In this document: positions 56,901 to 64,000 of the stretch, one piece after another | Numbering within the stretch: the first letter of the stretch is position 1 | How the letters are laid out: each line of letters opens with the position of its first letter | Assembly: GCA_963793625.1 (NCBI GenBank) | Contig: CAWCAT010000005.1 | Span: forward strand, 124,001 to 188,000 | Source: G963668605 sp963793625 | Lineage (GTDB): Bacteria > Acidobacteriota > Terriglobia > Bryobacterales > Bryobacteraceae | Direction: 5' to 3' | Length of the DNA stretch: 64,000 nt | The notes under the pieces: model-generated | Seen by the model: only the letters and a program-made list of their open reading frames with translations | The model's database searches: none | Told to the model about the DNA's origin: nothing | Translations under genes and position numbers: made by a program

Positions 56901-57404
56901 GAACTGCCAGTGGGCCGGGGAAAGCGCTTTGGTGCATCGATTCCCTCCGTCGCTCAGTTCTTCATCGGGGGCTGGCAGCTTAACACCATGATGCAGCGCC
57001 AGAGCGGTCCTCCGCTGGCTTTCGGAGATATATGGACTCTGTTCAACGGGAACCCCGATTCGATCGTGCTACCGAAGGACAAGCGAAGCGTTGACCGGTG
57101 GTTTAACACGGACGCGGGCTTCAATCGCAACAGCGCACAGCAGTTAAGCAGCAACATCCGGGTATCCCCAATCCGCTTTGGAGGAATTCGCGGGGATGGT
57201 CAGGCACGCTGGGATTTTTCGGCGTTCAAGAGTTTCGAGGTAAAGGAGCAGATTCGGATGCAGTTCCGGGCCGAGTGCCTGAACGCATGGAACCATCCCA
57301 ACCTGTCTACTCCGGTTACCACACCAACCAGCAGCACCTTTGGCACGATCACTTCGCAGGATGTGCCTCGAATTTGGCAGATGTCATTGAAGCTAGTATT
57401 TTGA
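53925..57404 (+). CDS. TonB-dependent receptor, Oar-like, intact
   Basis: 1159 residues. Signal peptide MRRSFLRALTAFGVIIFSHCASGQ; CarbopepD_reg-like domain (GRVTDPTGALISRAEIRAKN to GFKKSVRDGIE); plug with RRIVDLPSFGGSPITLVLTAPG and FAIDGVPNTIADTQG; long barrel ending PRIWQMSLKLVF. It starts 84 bases after the previous receptor and is followed by a Gfo/Idh gene after 11 bases, so receptors and enzymes seem to form one plus-strand unit. Two receptors in a row may take up different-sized ligands. Confidence 0.92.
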   Translation: MRRSFLRALTAFGVIIFSHCASGQDTRGTILGRVTDPTGALISRAEIRAKNTETGVAAEAVTNDAGNFRLPYLISGTYSVQVEVKGFKKSVRDGIEVRIGDAVELNIQMQLGSATESVEVTADTPLLSTAESSLGQVVNQRRIVDLPSFGGSPITLVLTAPGAINSTDMRQSDRASTNVNSSFSTDGAGVYNNEFAIDGVPNTIADTQGNSSSSRVAFIPPQTAISEFKVQTAPFDASIGHTGGSLITVSTKSGTNELHGEAHWVVRNRIFDAPKIFQNSSGQKVPVYQNNRYGLSAGAPVYLPRLYNGKNKTFWFYAWEEMRHGIPQTWITSVPTAAERRGDFSALLGLGPNYQLYDPRTTAAAEGGRFSRQPIPGNIIPTSRLDPVSQKLVNYWPLPNQPGNREGLNNWNYSEPTKTRSWVHMGRVDHAFSPNHRAYVRLNQDDWNSMEGRMFGNVARGYDQSRKNQGIALDDVYVFSPSLLLNIRYGLTYQKWTERRLSVGTDLASLGFSPQFVGMIDKNVATLPRVEVGTFASLGNWATGDGVGSALTHSLSGNFTKTQGNHSSRYGVDFRAYRQNRNQNPTEISPTLTFATTYTRGPLDSSPAPTIGGEFAAFLLGVPGGSMDRVSSAAEQDKYIGLYFQDDWKLTSKLTLNLGLRYEYESPVTERFNRSVAHFAFGQSSPIEAATRANYAASPIPELPADQFRVRGGLTFANAGGTPRAYWDAEKKNFMPRIGLAWQINPKTVARAGYGTFYSSVGVNNTASIQTGFSQTTPIQPSLDSGLTFIATTANPFPNGLIAPLGASGGLSTNLGQSISFFPTYRKHPYGQRWSAGVQRVLPGQLLIEATYVGNRGTRINISRELNATPEQYLSRSGVRDAKTIDYLSAALPNPFYGTNPIYGKNTSRSSLLKPFPQFGSITAIEPVGYSWYHALQLRAERRFSQGYTFQLAYTYSKTMQATEFLNPSDTAPYRSLSDMDRTHRLVVTGIWELPVGRGKRFGASIPSVAQFFIGGWQLNTMMQRQSGPPLAFGDIWTLFNGNPDSIVLPKDKRSVDRWFNTDAGFNRNSAQQLSSNIRVSPIRFGGIRGDGQARWDFSAFKSFEVKEQIRMQFRAECLNAWNHPNLSTPVTTPTSSTFGTITSQDVPRIWQMSLKLVF

Positions 57405-57415
57405 GGGGATTAACC

Positions 57416-58591
57416 ATGTATCGTCGAGAATTCCTCACCACAGCCGCCATTGGATCGGCATTGGCGGCCAGCGACCGTATCCGCACCGGAATCATCGGAG
57501 CGGGCGGTCGCGGCCGGTACCTCATTGAGCAGTTCAAGGAAATGGGGGCCGAGGTTGCCGCTGTTTGCGACGTATATCGTCCGAATCTGGCGGCTGGGCT
57601 CAAACTCGCATCCAGTGGCTCAAAGGAGTATCGCGATTACCGTAAGTTACTCGACGACAAGTCGATCGACGCCGTAATCGTGGCGACACCGGATCACTGG
57701 CATGCGAAGATGACAATCGACGCTGTCGAAGCCGGCAAGGATGTGTATGTCGAAAAGCCGATGGCGCACACCATCGACGAAGGCTTCGATGTCATCAACG
57801 CCGTCCGCCGGACGAAACGAATTGTGCAATGTGGCATGCAGCGGCGCAGCGCGGAGTTGTATCTCGAATCAAAGAAGCTTCTGGATTCGAATCCGCTCGG
57901 TAAGATCCATCTGGTCACGTCCTGGTGGCTCAACGGGCACACGAAACTGCGCGAGTCCCGCTTGGCGCCGGGCGATTTGGATTGGAACCAATGGCTCGGA
58001 AGCGCTCCACGGCGGAGCGAAGATGCCAAGCGTTTCTTTAATTGGTACTGGTATTGGGACTACTCCGGCGGCCTCTTGATCGGGCAGGCCGCACATGTTT
58101 TGGATGCAGTGCAGTGGCTGATGAACAGCCGCCACCCGCTGGCCGTCACCTGTACGGGCATCAGTCCGGAATTGCCTGGAGTCGACGTGCCCCTGACCGC
58201 GAACATCTGCGTCGAATACCCGGAGAACTACCTCGCCACCTTCACGCTCGGCTACAGCGCGATGCAGTACAACACAACCAACGATCAACTGAAACAGTTC
58301 CACGGCGACAAGGCGCGCTTCGACCTCGGCCGCGAGTCCTACGCTCTGTATCCGGAGTCGAATGCCATCGATATGAAGCCGTCGATCGAGAAGAAACAGC
58401 CGCGTAGCTTCGGACTCGCCGCACCCGCGCACATTCGGAATTTCCTGGAGTGCATCAAATCCCGGCGCGAGCCGAACGCTCCAGTCGAGGACGGGCAGAA
58501 TACTAATATCGTGCTTTGCATGGCGATGGAATCCTTGCGGAAGGGGCGCCGTTTGCAGTGGAACGCCCAGACTCGCAAGGTAGTGGGATGA
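57416..58591 (+). CDS. exported Gfo/Idh/MocA-family oxidoreductase (twin-arginine signal)
   Basis: 391 residues. The N-terminus YRREFLTTAAIGSALAA is a short Tat-like signal, common in this branch. Next comes the NAD(P) motif TGIIGAGGRGRYL near residue 25, the VEKPMAHTIDE catalytic segment with EKP near 112, and a C-terminal domain with YWDYSGGLLIGQAAHVLDAVQWL. Exported members are usually encoded next to glycosidases, as here; some act as redox glycosidases with tightly bound cofactor. GAGGGGA precedes the ATG; the stop overlaps the next gene as ATGA. Confidence 0.85.
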   Translation: MYRREFLTTAAIGSALAASDRIRTGIIGAGGRGRYLIEQFKEMGAEVAAVCDVYRPNLAAGLKLASSGSKEYRDYRKLLDDKSIDAVIVATPDHWHAKMTIDAVEAGKDVYVEKPMAHTIDEGFDVINAVRRTKRIVQCGMQRRSAELYLESKKLLDSNPLGKIHLVTSWWLNGHTKLRESRLAPGDLDWNQWLGSAPRRSEDAKRFFNWYWYWDYSGGLLIGQAAHVLDAVQWLMNSRHPLAVTCTGISPELPGVDVPLTANICVEYPENYLATFTLGYSAMQYNTTNDQLKQFHGDKARFDLGRESYALYPESNAIDMKPSIEKKQPRSFGLAAPAHIRNFLECIKSRREPNAPVEDGQNTNIVLCMAMESLRKGRRLQWNAQTRKVVG

Positions 58592-60279
58592 GCGGGATAC
58601 GGGCTCTTGCGCCCGCGTTGCTTCTGCTCGCATTCGGCGTACCCGCGCGCGCTGCCGATTTGCCGGTCAGCGTGCCAAAATGGTCCACCCATGAGATCAG
58701 CTTCAGTGCAACCGGAAGCTATGCCAATCCGTACGCGTCGGGGCCGGAACTCGCGGGTACGTTCACCGGGCCCGGTGGCGCCAGCCAGACCGTAAGCGGC
58801 TTCTGGGATGGCGGCAAAACCTTCAAAATCCGGTTCACCCCGACGGCAGAAGGACGCTGGTCGTACCGGACCCGTTCTCCCGACCCGGGGTTGAATGGCA
58901 AGAGCGGCGTCATCGAGGCTGGCAAACCCGAAGCGGGAACCACCCGCGGCTTCCTCCGAATCGACCCGAAGTATCGAAGTAGTTTTGTCTGGGACGATGG
59001 CACGCGCTACTTCATGATGGGCCAAACCTATTACGACATCATAAAGAAAGCGATGTGGGCAGGAGACGACCCTGCGAAATGGCGTACCGTGGTCGAGGCA
59101 ATCGACAAGTCGCTCGAGTACCGGATGAACAAGATCCGGCTTAATGTTTACCCCTGCGATGACTATCCAGTCCACGACGAACGCAACGACTACCCCGATG
59201 TTCAGCCCTATAACGTATCCTCCAGCAAGATCGACCGGGACTCGCTGAATATTGCGTACTGGCGGACGCTGGATCGTCTGGTGCAGTACATGGGCTCGAA
59301 AGGCGTGGTCGCGGACCTGATTGTCACACAGCCCTACGATAAGAACCGCATGTTCGGAACCGATACCCAGAACGACCGCTATGTACGCTATGTCGTGTCG
59401 CGCTACGCTGCCTATCCAAACGTGATCTGGTGCATGTCCAACGAGTGGGAGAAATCGTCACGTAAAAAAGCAGGAGCCTACGTCTATCCGAACCCCCAGG
59501 AAGGGGACGATTTAAGCCGGATGGGCGAGTTGGTCCGCAATGGCGATCCCTGGATGGCCCGAGGCGCAGCGCTACGCCCGCTCTCTATCCATAACATGAG
59601 CTTCGAGTTTCAGTTTTATAGAGAGAAATGGCCCACCCATGTTGCCATTCAATATACAGGCGGCCCCAAAGAACATACGCTCCCGGACGAGTGGGGCAAC
59701 TGGGGCATTCGCTACAACCTCGAAGCCGGCCGCCGCAGCGGAGCAGTTGTGCCCGTTGTGAACGACGAGTACGGGTACATTCACGGAAAGTATGGGGCAA
59801 TGACGCGAATCCGGAGCCGTCAGGTCATCTGGGCGATCGTCACTGCCGGAGGCTACGGCAGCATCGGCGACTTCCGTCGAACTCCGACGGGCGGCATGGG
59901 TGAGCCTGAAGTGACCGGCGACTGGTACGGCACCGATACCGGCTCCAATAACGGTGGAGAATACGGCGATGTCAAAAGACTGGTCGAATTCTTCGCTGCC
60001 AGAAAGATAGAATACTGGAAAATGACCGGCCACAATGAATTGCTCAAGTCAGCAACTCGCACTTATCTGCTGGCGGAGCCCGGCCGCGAATATGTGGCGT
60101 ACGCTGCCACCGGCGGTTCGTTCTCCCTTGACCTCGCTGCAGGCAACTACGAGGCTTCTCTTTACGATCCAGGGACTGGCCGCGAGACGCGGCTGGGAAA
60201 GGTCTCGGGAGCTGCGCCGAGGCCGTTCACAATGCCAGATTCCAACGATTGGGTACTTCATCTCAGGGCAACTAAATAG
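58588..60279 (+). CDS. secreted DUF5060/DUF4038-type glycoside hydrolase-like protein
   Basis: 563 residues with a signal peptide (MSGIRALAPALLLLAFGVPARAA). An Ig-like DUF5060 domain occupies about residues 30-125 (ISFSATGSYANPY, TFTGPGGASQTVSGFWDGG, FTPTAEGRWSYRT). A TIM-barrel part (RYFMMGQTYYDIIKK, NKIRLNVYPCD, VVADLIVTQPYDKNRMFG, YPNVIWCMSNEWEKS with candidate acid Glu, VPVVNDEYGYIHG with candidate nucleophile Glu) and a C-terminal beta domain follow. The group includes apiosidase-like (GH140) enzymes; activity here is not proved. Translationally coupled to the preceding Gfo/Idh gene. Confidence 0.75.
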   Translation: MSGIRALAPALLLLAFGVPARAADLPVSVPKWSTHEISFSATGSYANPYASGPELAGTFTGPGGASQTVSGFWDGGKTFKIRFTPTAEGRWSYRTRSPDPGLNGKSGVIEAGKPEAGTTRGFLRIDPKYRSSFVWDDGTRYFMMGQTYYDIIKKAMWAGDDPAKWRTVVEAIDKSLEYRMNKIRLNVYPCDDYPVHDERNDYPDVQPYNVSSSKIDRDSLNIAYWRTLDRLVQYMGSKGVVADLIVTQPYDKNRMFGTDTQNDRYVRYVVSRYAAYPNVIWCMSNEWEKSSRKKAGAYVYPNPQEGDDLSRMGELVRNGDPWMARGAALRPLSIHNMSFEFQFYREKWPTHVAIQYTGGPKEHTLPDEWGNWGIRYNLEAGRRSGAVVPVVNDEYGYIHGKYGAMTRIRSRQVIWAIVTAGGYGSIGDFRRTPTGGMGEPEVTGDWYGTDTGSNNGGEYGDVKRLVEFFAARKIEYWKMTGHNELLKSATRTYLLAEPGREYVAYAATGGSFSLDLAAGNYEASLYDPGTGRETRLGKVSGAAPRPFTMPDSNDWVLHLRATK

Positions 60280-60294
60280 CCCTTCTAGGCCAAC

Positions 60295-61600
60295 ATGCTC
60301 GTCAATTTCATCGTCTTTCTGCTCGGCTTAATGCCCCCTCCAGATGGAAATCTCCTGCGGAACGCGGAGTGGAGCCAATGGTCTCCCCGGCCTGAACTGG
60401 CTCCAGCAGGCCGGCGGGAACCGGAACTTTTCACGCTGCAAGCGAGCCGCTTCGAACAGTACGGAAGGTGGAAGACCACAGTTGCCGCGACCCCCGGCGC
60501 CTACTATCGTTTTGAGGGCCGCTACCAGGCGCAAGGCATCGCCGATGAAAACACGAGCGTCGCCGTCATGCTCAGTTGGTGGAGTTCCCCGCAAGGCACG
60601 GGCGAAATCCAACGCGATTACGTCGATGGCTTGGAGCGCGCCGGCGAATGGAAAAAGCTTTATCGCACGGTGCAGGCCCCGGAGGGCGCCAAGGCGGTAA
60701 GCGTGGAACTCGTTCTGCGCTGGACCGCCGGCGGCGCGGTCACCTTTTCGGGAATCAGGCTGGATCGCGCACCGGTGCCCGCTCCCCGAGTGGTGCGCCT
60801 GGCCACCACCAGAATCACACCGCCGCCCGGCGCCACACTGGAATCGAATCGCCGGCTTATTGCCGAAATGGCCGAACGGGTGGGCGCAGCGCATCCCGAC
60901 CTCGTACTTGTTTACAGAAAACCTCGCCTCCCGAGGAGTGAAAAGGCCTCTGCTCGAAACCGCCGAGCCGATTCCCGGGCCCACCACGAACATCCTCTCA
61001 GAATGGGCTCGGCGTAATCATTCATACATGGTTATTACCCTGCACGAAAACGATCAGGGCCGGTTCCACAACACTGCGGTGCTCATCGACCGCGAAGGCC
61101 GGATCGCGGGCAGGTACCGCAAAGTGCATGTGACGTTGTCGGAAGCCGAGAAGGGCATCACGCCCGGCACCGAGTTTCCAGTTTTTCAAACCGACTTCGG
61201 AAAGATCGGCATTTTGACTTGCTGGGATAATTGGTTCGTGGAATCGACCCGCATCCTGCGCTTAAAAGGCGCAGAGATCATATTGTTGCCGATCGCAGGC
61301 GACGAAGTGCCCGGCCACTGGGACCCGGTCTCGCGGGCCCGCGCGTTGGACAACGGCGTCTATTTCATGGCTTCGACGACCGGTGGCACCAGCCCCAGCC
61401 GAATCATCAATCCAGCGGGTGAGTTGCTCGCCGAGGTGTCCGGCTCGTTCGACTTTGCGGTGCGGCAGGTTGATCTCAACCGGGAGTGGCGCGTGCGCTA
61501 TCTCTCGCTTGCATCCGGCAACGGGGAAGGCCGGACTGTTTACATAAAAGAGCGCCATCCCGAGACATACCCGATTCTCCTCGCCGGGCCTGAGAAATAA
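60295..61600 (+). CDS. secreted carbon-nitrogen hydrolase (nitrilase fold) with N-terminal beta domain, frameshifted
   Basis: About 434 residues after removal of one G at 60910. The N-terminus has a signal-like helix (MLVNFIVFLLGLMPPP) and a carbohydrate-binding-like beta domain of about 150 residues (LLRNAEWSQWSPRPELAP to VELVLRWTAGGAVTFSGIRLD). The nitrilase part follows: the expected catalytic Glu is in LFTENLASRG just after the frame break, Lys in YRKVHV and Cys in LTCWDNW. It would cleave an amide or nitrile outside the cytoplasm, for example an N-acyl or amidated sugar; this is inference from the domain pair and neighbours. The stop overlaps the next ATG (TAATG). Confidence 0.78.
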
Positions 61601-63173
61601 TGCTTCCTATGTACCGTTATCTTTTGCTCATGATGTGCTCGCTATCCGCGTCTGCGGCCGACAAGGCCGTCACCTGGCAGCGCTGGGAGTTGCTTGTGAA
61701 AGCCGCGCCCTCAGCGTCTGCTATGGACGTCACCTTCAGCGGGCCAGGCGGGCAGCGCGTCAAAGCGCCCGCATTCCGTTCCAGCGGTGATACTTTCCGG
61801 GTACGAATGGCGTTTCCTCAGGCCGGACAATGGACGTGGGTAGCCATGTCCGAAGGCCAGAAGCCCATCCGCGGCAGCGTGGGTGTCGCGGCCTACAGCG
61901 GGTCGAATCCCCTTTACCGCCACGGGTTCCTGCGTGTCTCCGAGAACGGGCGCTATCTGGAGCATGCCGACGGAACACCCTTCCTCTGGATGGGCGATAC
62001 CGTGTGGTTCGGTGTGCAGAGAGCCAGCGACGCCGAATGGCGGGAGTACCTCGACAATTCGGGCGCGCGACCGGTTCTCCGTGATTCAGGTCAGCGCACT
62101 CGGAACGTGGCCCAAACTCCTGTCCGCCTCCGTTCCGGTACCGAAACCGTTCGACGCTGCCGGTGCACCCGACCCCGCGTATTGGGATACCATCGACGCC
62201 CGTGTGCGCGAAGCAAATGAACGGGGCATCGCCGTTCTCATCGTGGGGTTTGCCCGTCCGCCGTTGAAGACGGATCTGGAGCGCGTCGCGACACCGGACT
62301 ATGCGCGTCACGTCGCTGCCCGATTCTTCGGTGATCACGTGATCTTCTCGCCGAACTTCGATCAAGCCTATCAGCCCCTGTTCGACCGCGTTGCCGAAAA
62401 CCTGCGAGCGAACACTTCGCTGCACCTGATTACGCAACACCCCAATACCCAAAACCTGCAAAATGACCTTTACGTTCCGAAGGAGTACTTGAGCTTCTCA
62501 GGGCTGCAAAGCGGGCATCACGAAGGAAAGCTCGAGGCTGCCTACACGGCCGCTTGTGAGTGGCCCATCCGTCTGCGCGCGCTCAAGCCCGTCAAACCGG
62601 TCATCAATATTGAAGCGATGTACGACGGTCGCGGCAACGACGAGGGTCCGGCGTGGCGCGGGCAGGATGCGCGAAAAATCGGCTGGATCTCGTGGCTCTC
62701 CGGGGCGCTCGGGTACACCTACGGGTCCGGAGAAACTGCACGTAAGGTGCCCGGCTCGGCAGGTGGAATGTGGGGCTTCAATCAAAACCCCGATGCCTGG
62801 GACAACTGGCGGAAAGTCGCCGCATGGCAGAGCGTGGGCCACATGTCGAGGCTGCGCGATTTCTTCTCCGGCCATAGAATGGTGGCGTTTGGAGCCTGCC
62901 TCCCAGGAGCTTCGGACTGAAGGCAAGTCGGCCGAAGAGCGGCCGGTGCTCGCCCTGGCTGACGACCGTTCGTTCGGTGTCGGCTATCTCCCGGCCCCGG
63001 GCACTCTCGTAGTAAACATGAGCGCCTTTGCAAAGCCAGTGAAGGCCGAGTGGTTCAACCCTCGCACCGGCGAACGACTCGCGCTGCCCCAACCCGTGCC
63101 GAATCGTGGCACGCACGAGTTCGCGCCCCCCGTAAGCGAACAGGACTGGGCGCTATTGCTTCGCGCCCGCTAA
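61600..63173 (+). CDS. secreted DUF4038-type glycoside hydrolase-like protein, two frameshifts
   Basis: About 523 residues when one A is removed at 62056/62057 and one at 62878/62879. Signal peptide YRYLLLMMCSLSASAA; DUF5060-like beta domain (VTFSGPGGQRVKAPAF, FPQAGQWTWVAMSE); barrel with RYLEHADGTPFLWMGDTVWFG, FSVIQVSALGTWPKL, VIFSPNFDQAYQPL and EAMYDGRGN; then WWRLEPASQELRTEG and a C-terminal beta domain ending DWALLLRAR. Apiosidase-like DUF4038 enzymes share the HxDGxPFxWMGDTxW opening. Last gene of the receptor-hydrolase unit. Confidence 0.78.
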
Positions 63174-63538
63174 TCAACCCGCCCCGGTATAGCCGCATTT
63201 GTGTTGCTGGGCGCTCGGGCAGTTTCGACGGTCGCGGAACCCGATTCCCAACCCGGAATTTCGAATCAGTACCGGCGCCCCGCCGGATGGGTGTACCTCG
63301 CCGCCTCCGGCACAGGTCAAAAAAGTTGGTGACCGGCGCAAAGTAGCAAAGTGCGTTCGCTCCGTGGGCGGATAGATCGTTGCTCGAGCGCATCAAGACG
63401 CACGGTAGTCGAAGTGTCCCGTTGCTTCCTGCGCACCTGTGCGCATTGATGGCAAACAAAACGAAATGTAATTTATAAAACACTTCCGCGTAAAGTTACA
63501 GACATCCGGGACCGAATATATACATTAGTAAAGAAACT
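63174..63538. other. 365-base intergenic region
   Basis: No gene seen. It contains a GC-rich hairpin CCGGCGCCCCGCCGG near 63272 and a small palindrome GCGCACCTGTGCGC near 63431. The last 100 bases are AT-richer (TAATTTATAAAAC near 63469) and probably hold the promoter of the CpaE-like gene. Confidence 0.5.
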
Positions 63539-64000
63539 ATGTTCAGCGCTGTCATTATCAGTACCGATCCGATTCGCCGCGAGGTAATTCAAGGGGCTTG
63601 CTTCGAGTCGTCCCAGATCATGGTTTCCCGGGTTTTTGATCGCTTTCTATTTCCCTATGAATTCAGGCAAGTGATGAACCGGGTTGGCCCCGACATCATA
63701 TTTCTGGATCTGACCAATAGTGACGAAGCGCTTGCCTGCGCCGCTGAGATAGGTGCCTGCCATCCGAAGACTATCCTGATCGGCTTTGGGGTGCACCCGC
63801 GTCCACGCGAAGCCGGCGTTTTCACAGAGCTCTTTCCTTATGTCCCGGAGCCTGTCGCATTCGCCGCAATGATCGAGCGCGCTGTTTGCAAGATCCGCGG
63901 GAACGTAATCGAGAATCTCTTCGCATTCCTGCCTGGAAAGGCAGGTAGCGGTTGCAGCACAGCCGTGATGAACACTGCTGGTATGATGGCAGCAACGCTG
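63539..64000 (+). CDS. CpaE/TadZ-like pilus assembly ATPase, N-terminal part (cut by window edge)
   Basis: 154 residues are visible from the ATG at 63539. An N-terminal receiver-like (atypical) domain reads MFSAVIISTDPIRREVIQG with GPDIIFLDLTNSDEALACA. Near residue 131 it switches to a MinD/ParA-type nucleotide loop, PGKAGSGCSTAVMNTAG, with the deviant Walker A signature Lys but no second Lys, as in many CpaE/TadZ proteins. These localise tad pilus assembly. The ATPase core is outside the window, so the call rests on domain order and the loop. Confidence 0.75.
   Translation, partial: MFSAVIISTDPIRREVIQGACFESSQIMVSRVFDRFLFPYEFRQVMNRVGPDIIFLDLTNSDEALACAAEIGACHPKTILIGFGVHPRPREAGVFTELFPYVPEPVAFAAMIERAVCKIRGNVIENLFAFLPGKAGSGCSTAVMNTAGMMAATL

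Noticed and set aside
45273..63173. Extending the island to include the second carbohydrate region
   Set aside because: No third copy of the tRNA-Leu 3' end was seen to the right and no integrase lies there; the 21-bp repeats close at 45272.
1..64000. CRISPR arrays, rRNA genes, toxin-antitoxin or defence systems
   Set aside because: No regularly spaced repeats, Cas-like genes, rRNA sequence or recognisable defence families were found.

Overview
The window looks like chromosomal DNA of an acidobacterium, probably of the Solibacter/Bryobacter type. This is inferred from three things: Oar-like TonB receptors with an N-terminal carboxypeptidase-regulatory domain, the hopanoid genes hpnI and hpnJ, and many secreted carbohydrate-active and Gfo/Idh proteins. 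No rRNA or marker phylogeny could be run.

Housekeeping block (1-20.5 kb, mostly minus strand). A translation operon rimP-nusA-infB-ylxP(DUF503)-rbfA-apbE-hemE runs off the left edge. It is preceded by a TATAAT box and a very short leader hairpin with a T-tract. Upstream lie a Spy-like periplasmic protein and a cupin. Next is a nitrate/nitrite assimilation operon, cobA(SUMT)-DmsB/C fusion-nasA-nirB-nirD. Then comes a hopanoid headgroup operon, hpnJ-eamA-eamA-hpnI, with two half-size EamA membrane proteins between the enzymes. A LolA-like secreted protein, secG and tRNA-Leu(GAG) close the block.

Genomic island (20533-45272, about 24.7 kb). It is inserted at the 3' end of tRNA-Leu and bounded by a 21-bp direct repeat of the tRNA end. 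A copy of the tRNA terminator hairpin and a pair of GTGCCA boxes occur at each end. The left end has an internally deleted tyrosine integrase, an excisionase-like gene and a transposase scrap; the right end has a D5-type primase-helicase. The cargo is a pectin/hexuronate module: GH105, a GH30-like enzyme, a GH67/DUF4838-like protein, a DUF6786 protein, a DUF4350 protein, a TonB receptor, a hexuronate transporter, KduI, a KduD-like dehydrogenase, UxuA, an RraA-like aldolase and a LysR regulator. The chemistry converges on 2-keto-3-deoxygluconate (KDG).

Second carbohydrate region (45.3-63.2 kb). Outside the repeats lie a Gfo/Idh-FucP-type MFS operon, a nucleotide-sugar-type epimerase, a TIM-barrel sugar isomerase, a FadR-type GntR regulator with candidate operators, two Oar-like receptors, a Tat-type Gfo/Idh protein, two DUF5060/DUF4038 glycosidase-like proteins and a secreted carbon-nitrogen hydrolase. 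The window ends in a CpaE/TadZ-like gene.

Sequence quality or decay. Single-base frameshifts interrupt nusA, nasA, uxuA, the primase, one TonB receptor (twice), the carbon-nitrogen hydrolase and the last DUF4038 gene (twice). Because nusA is normally essential, many are probably indel errors. The UroD-like gene at 36.3-37.5 kb also has a nonsense codon and an internal deletion, so it looks like a true pseudogene.
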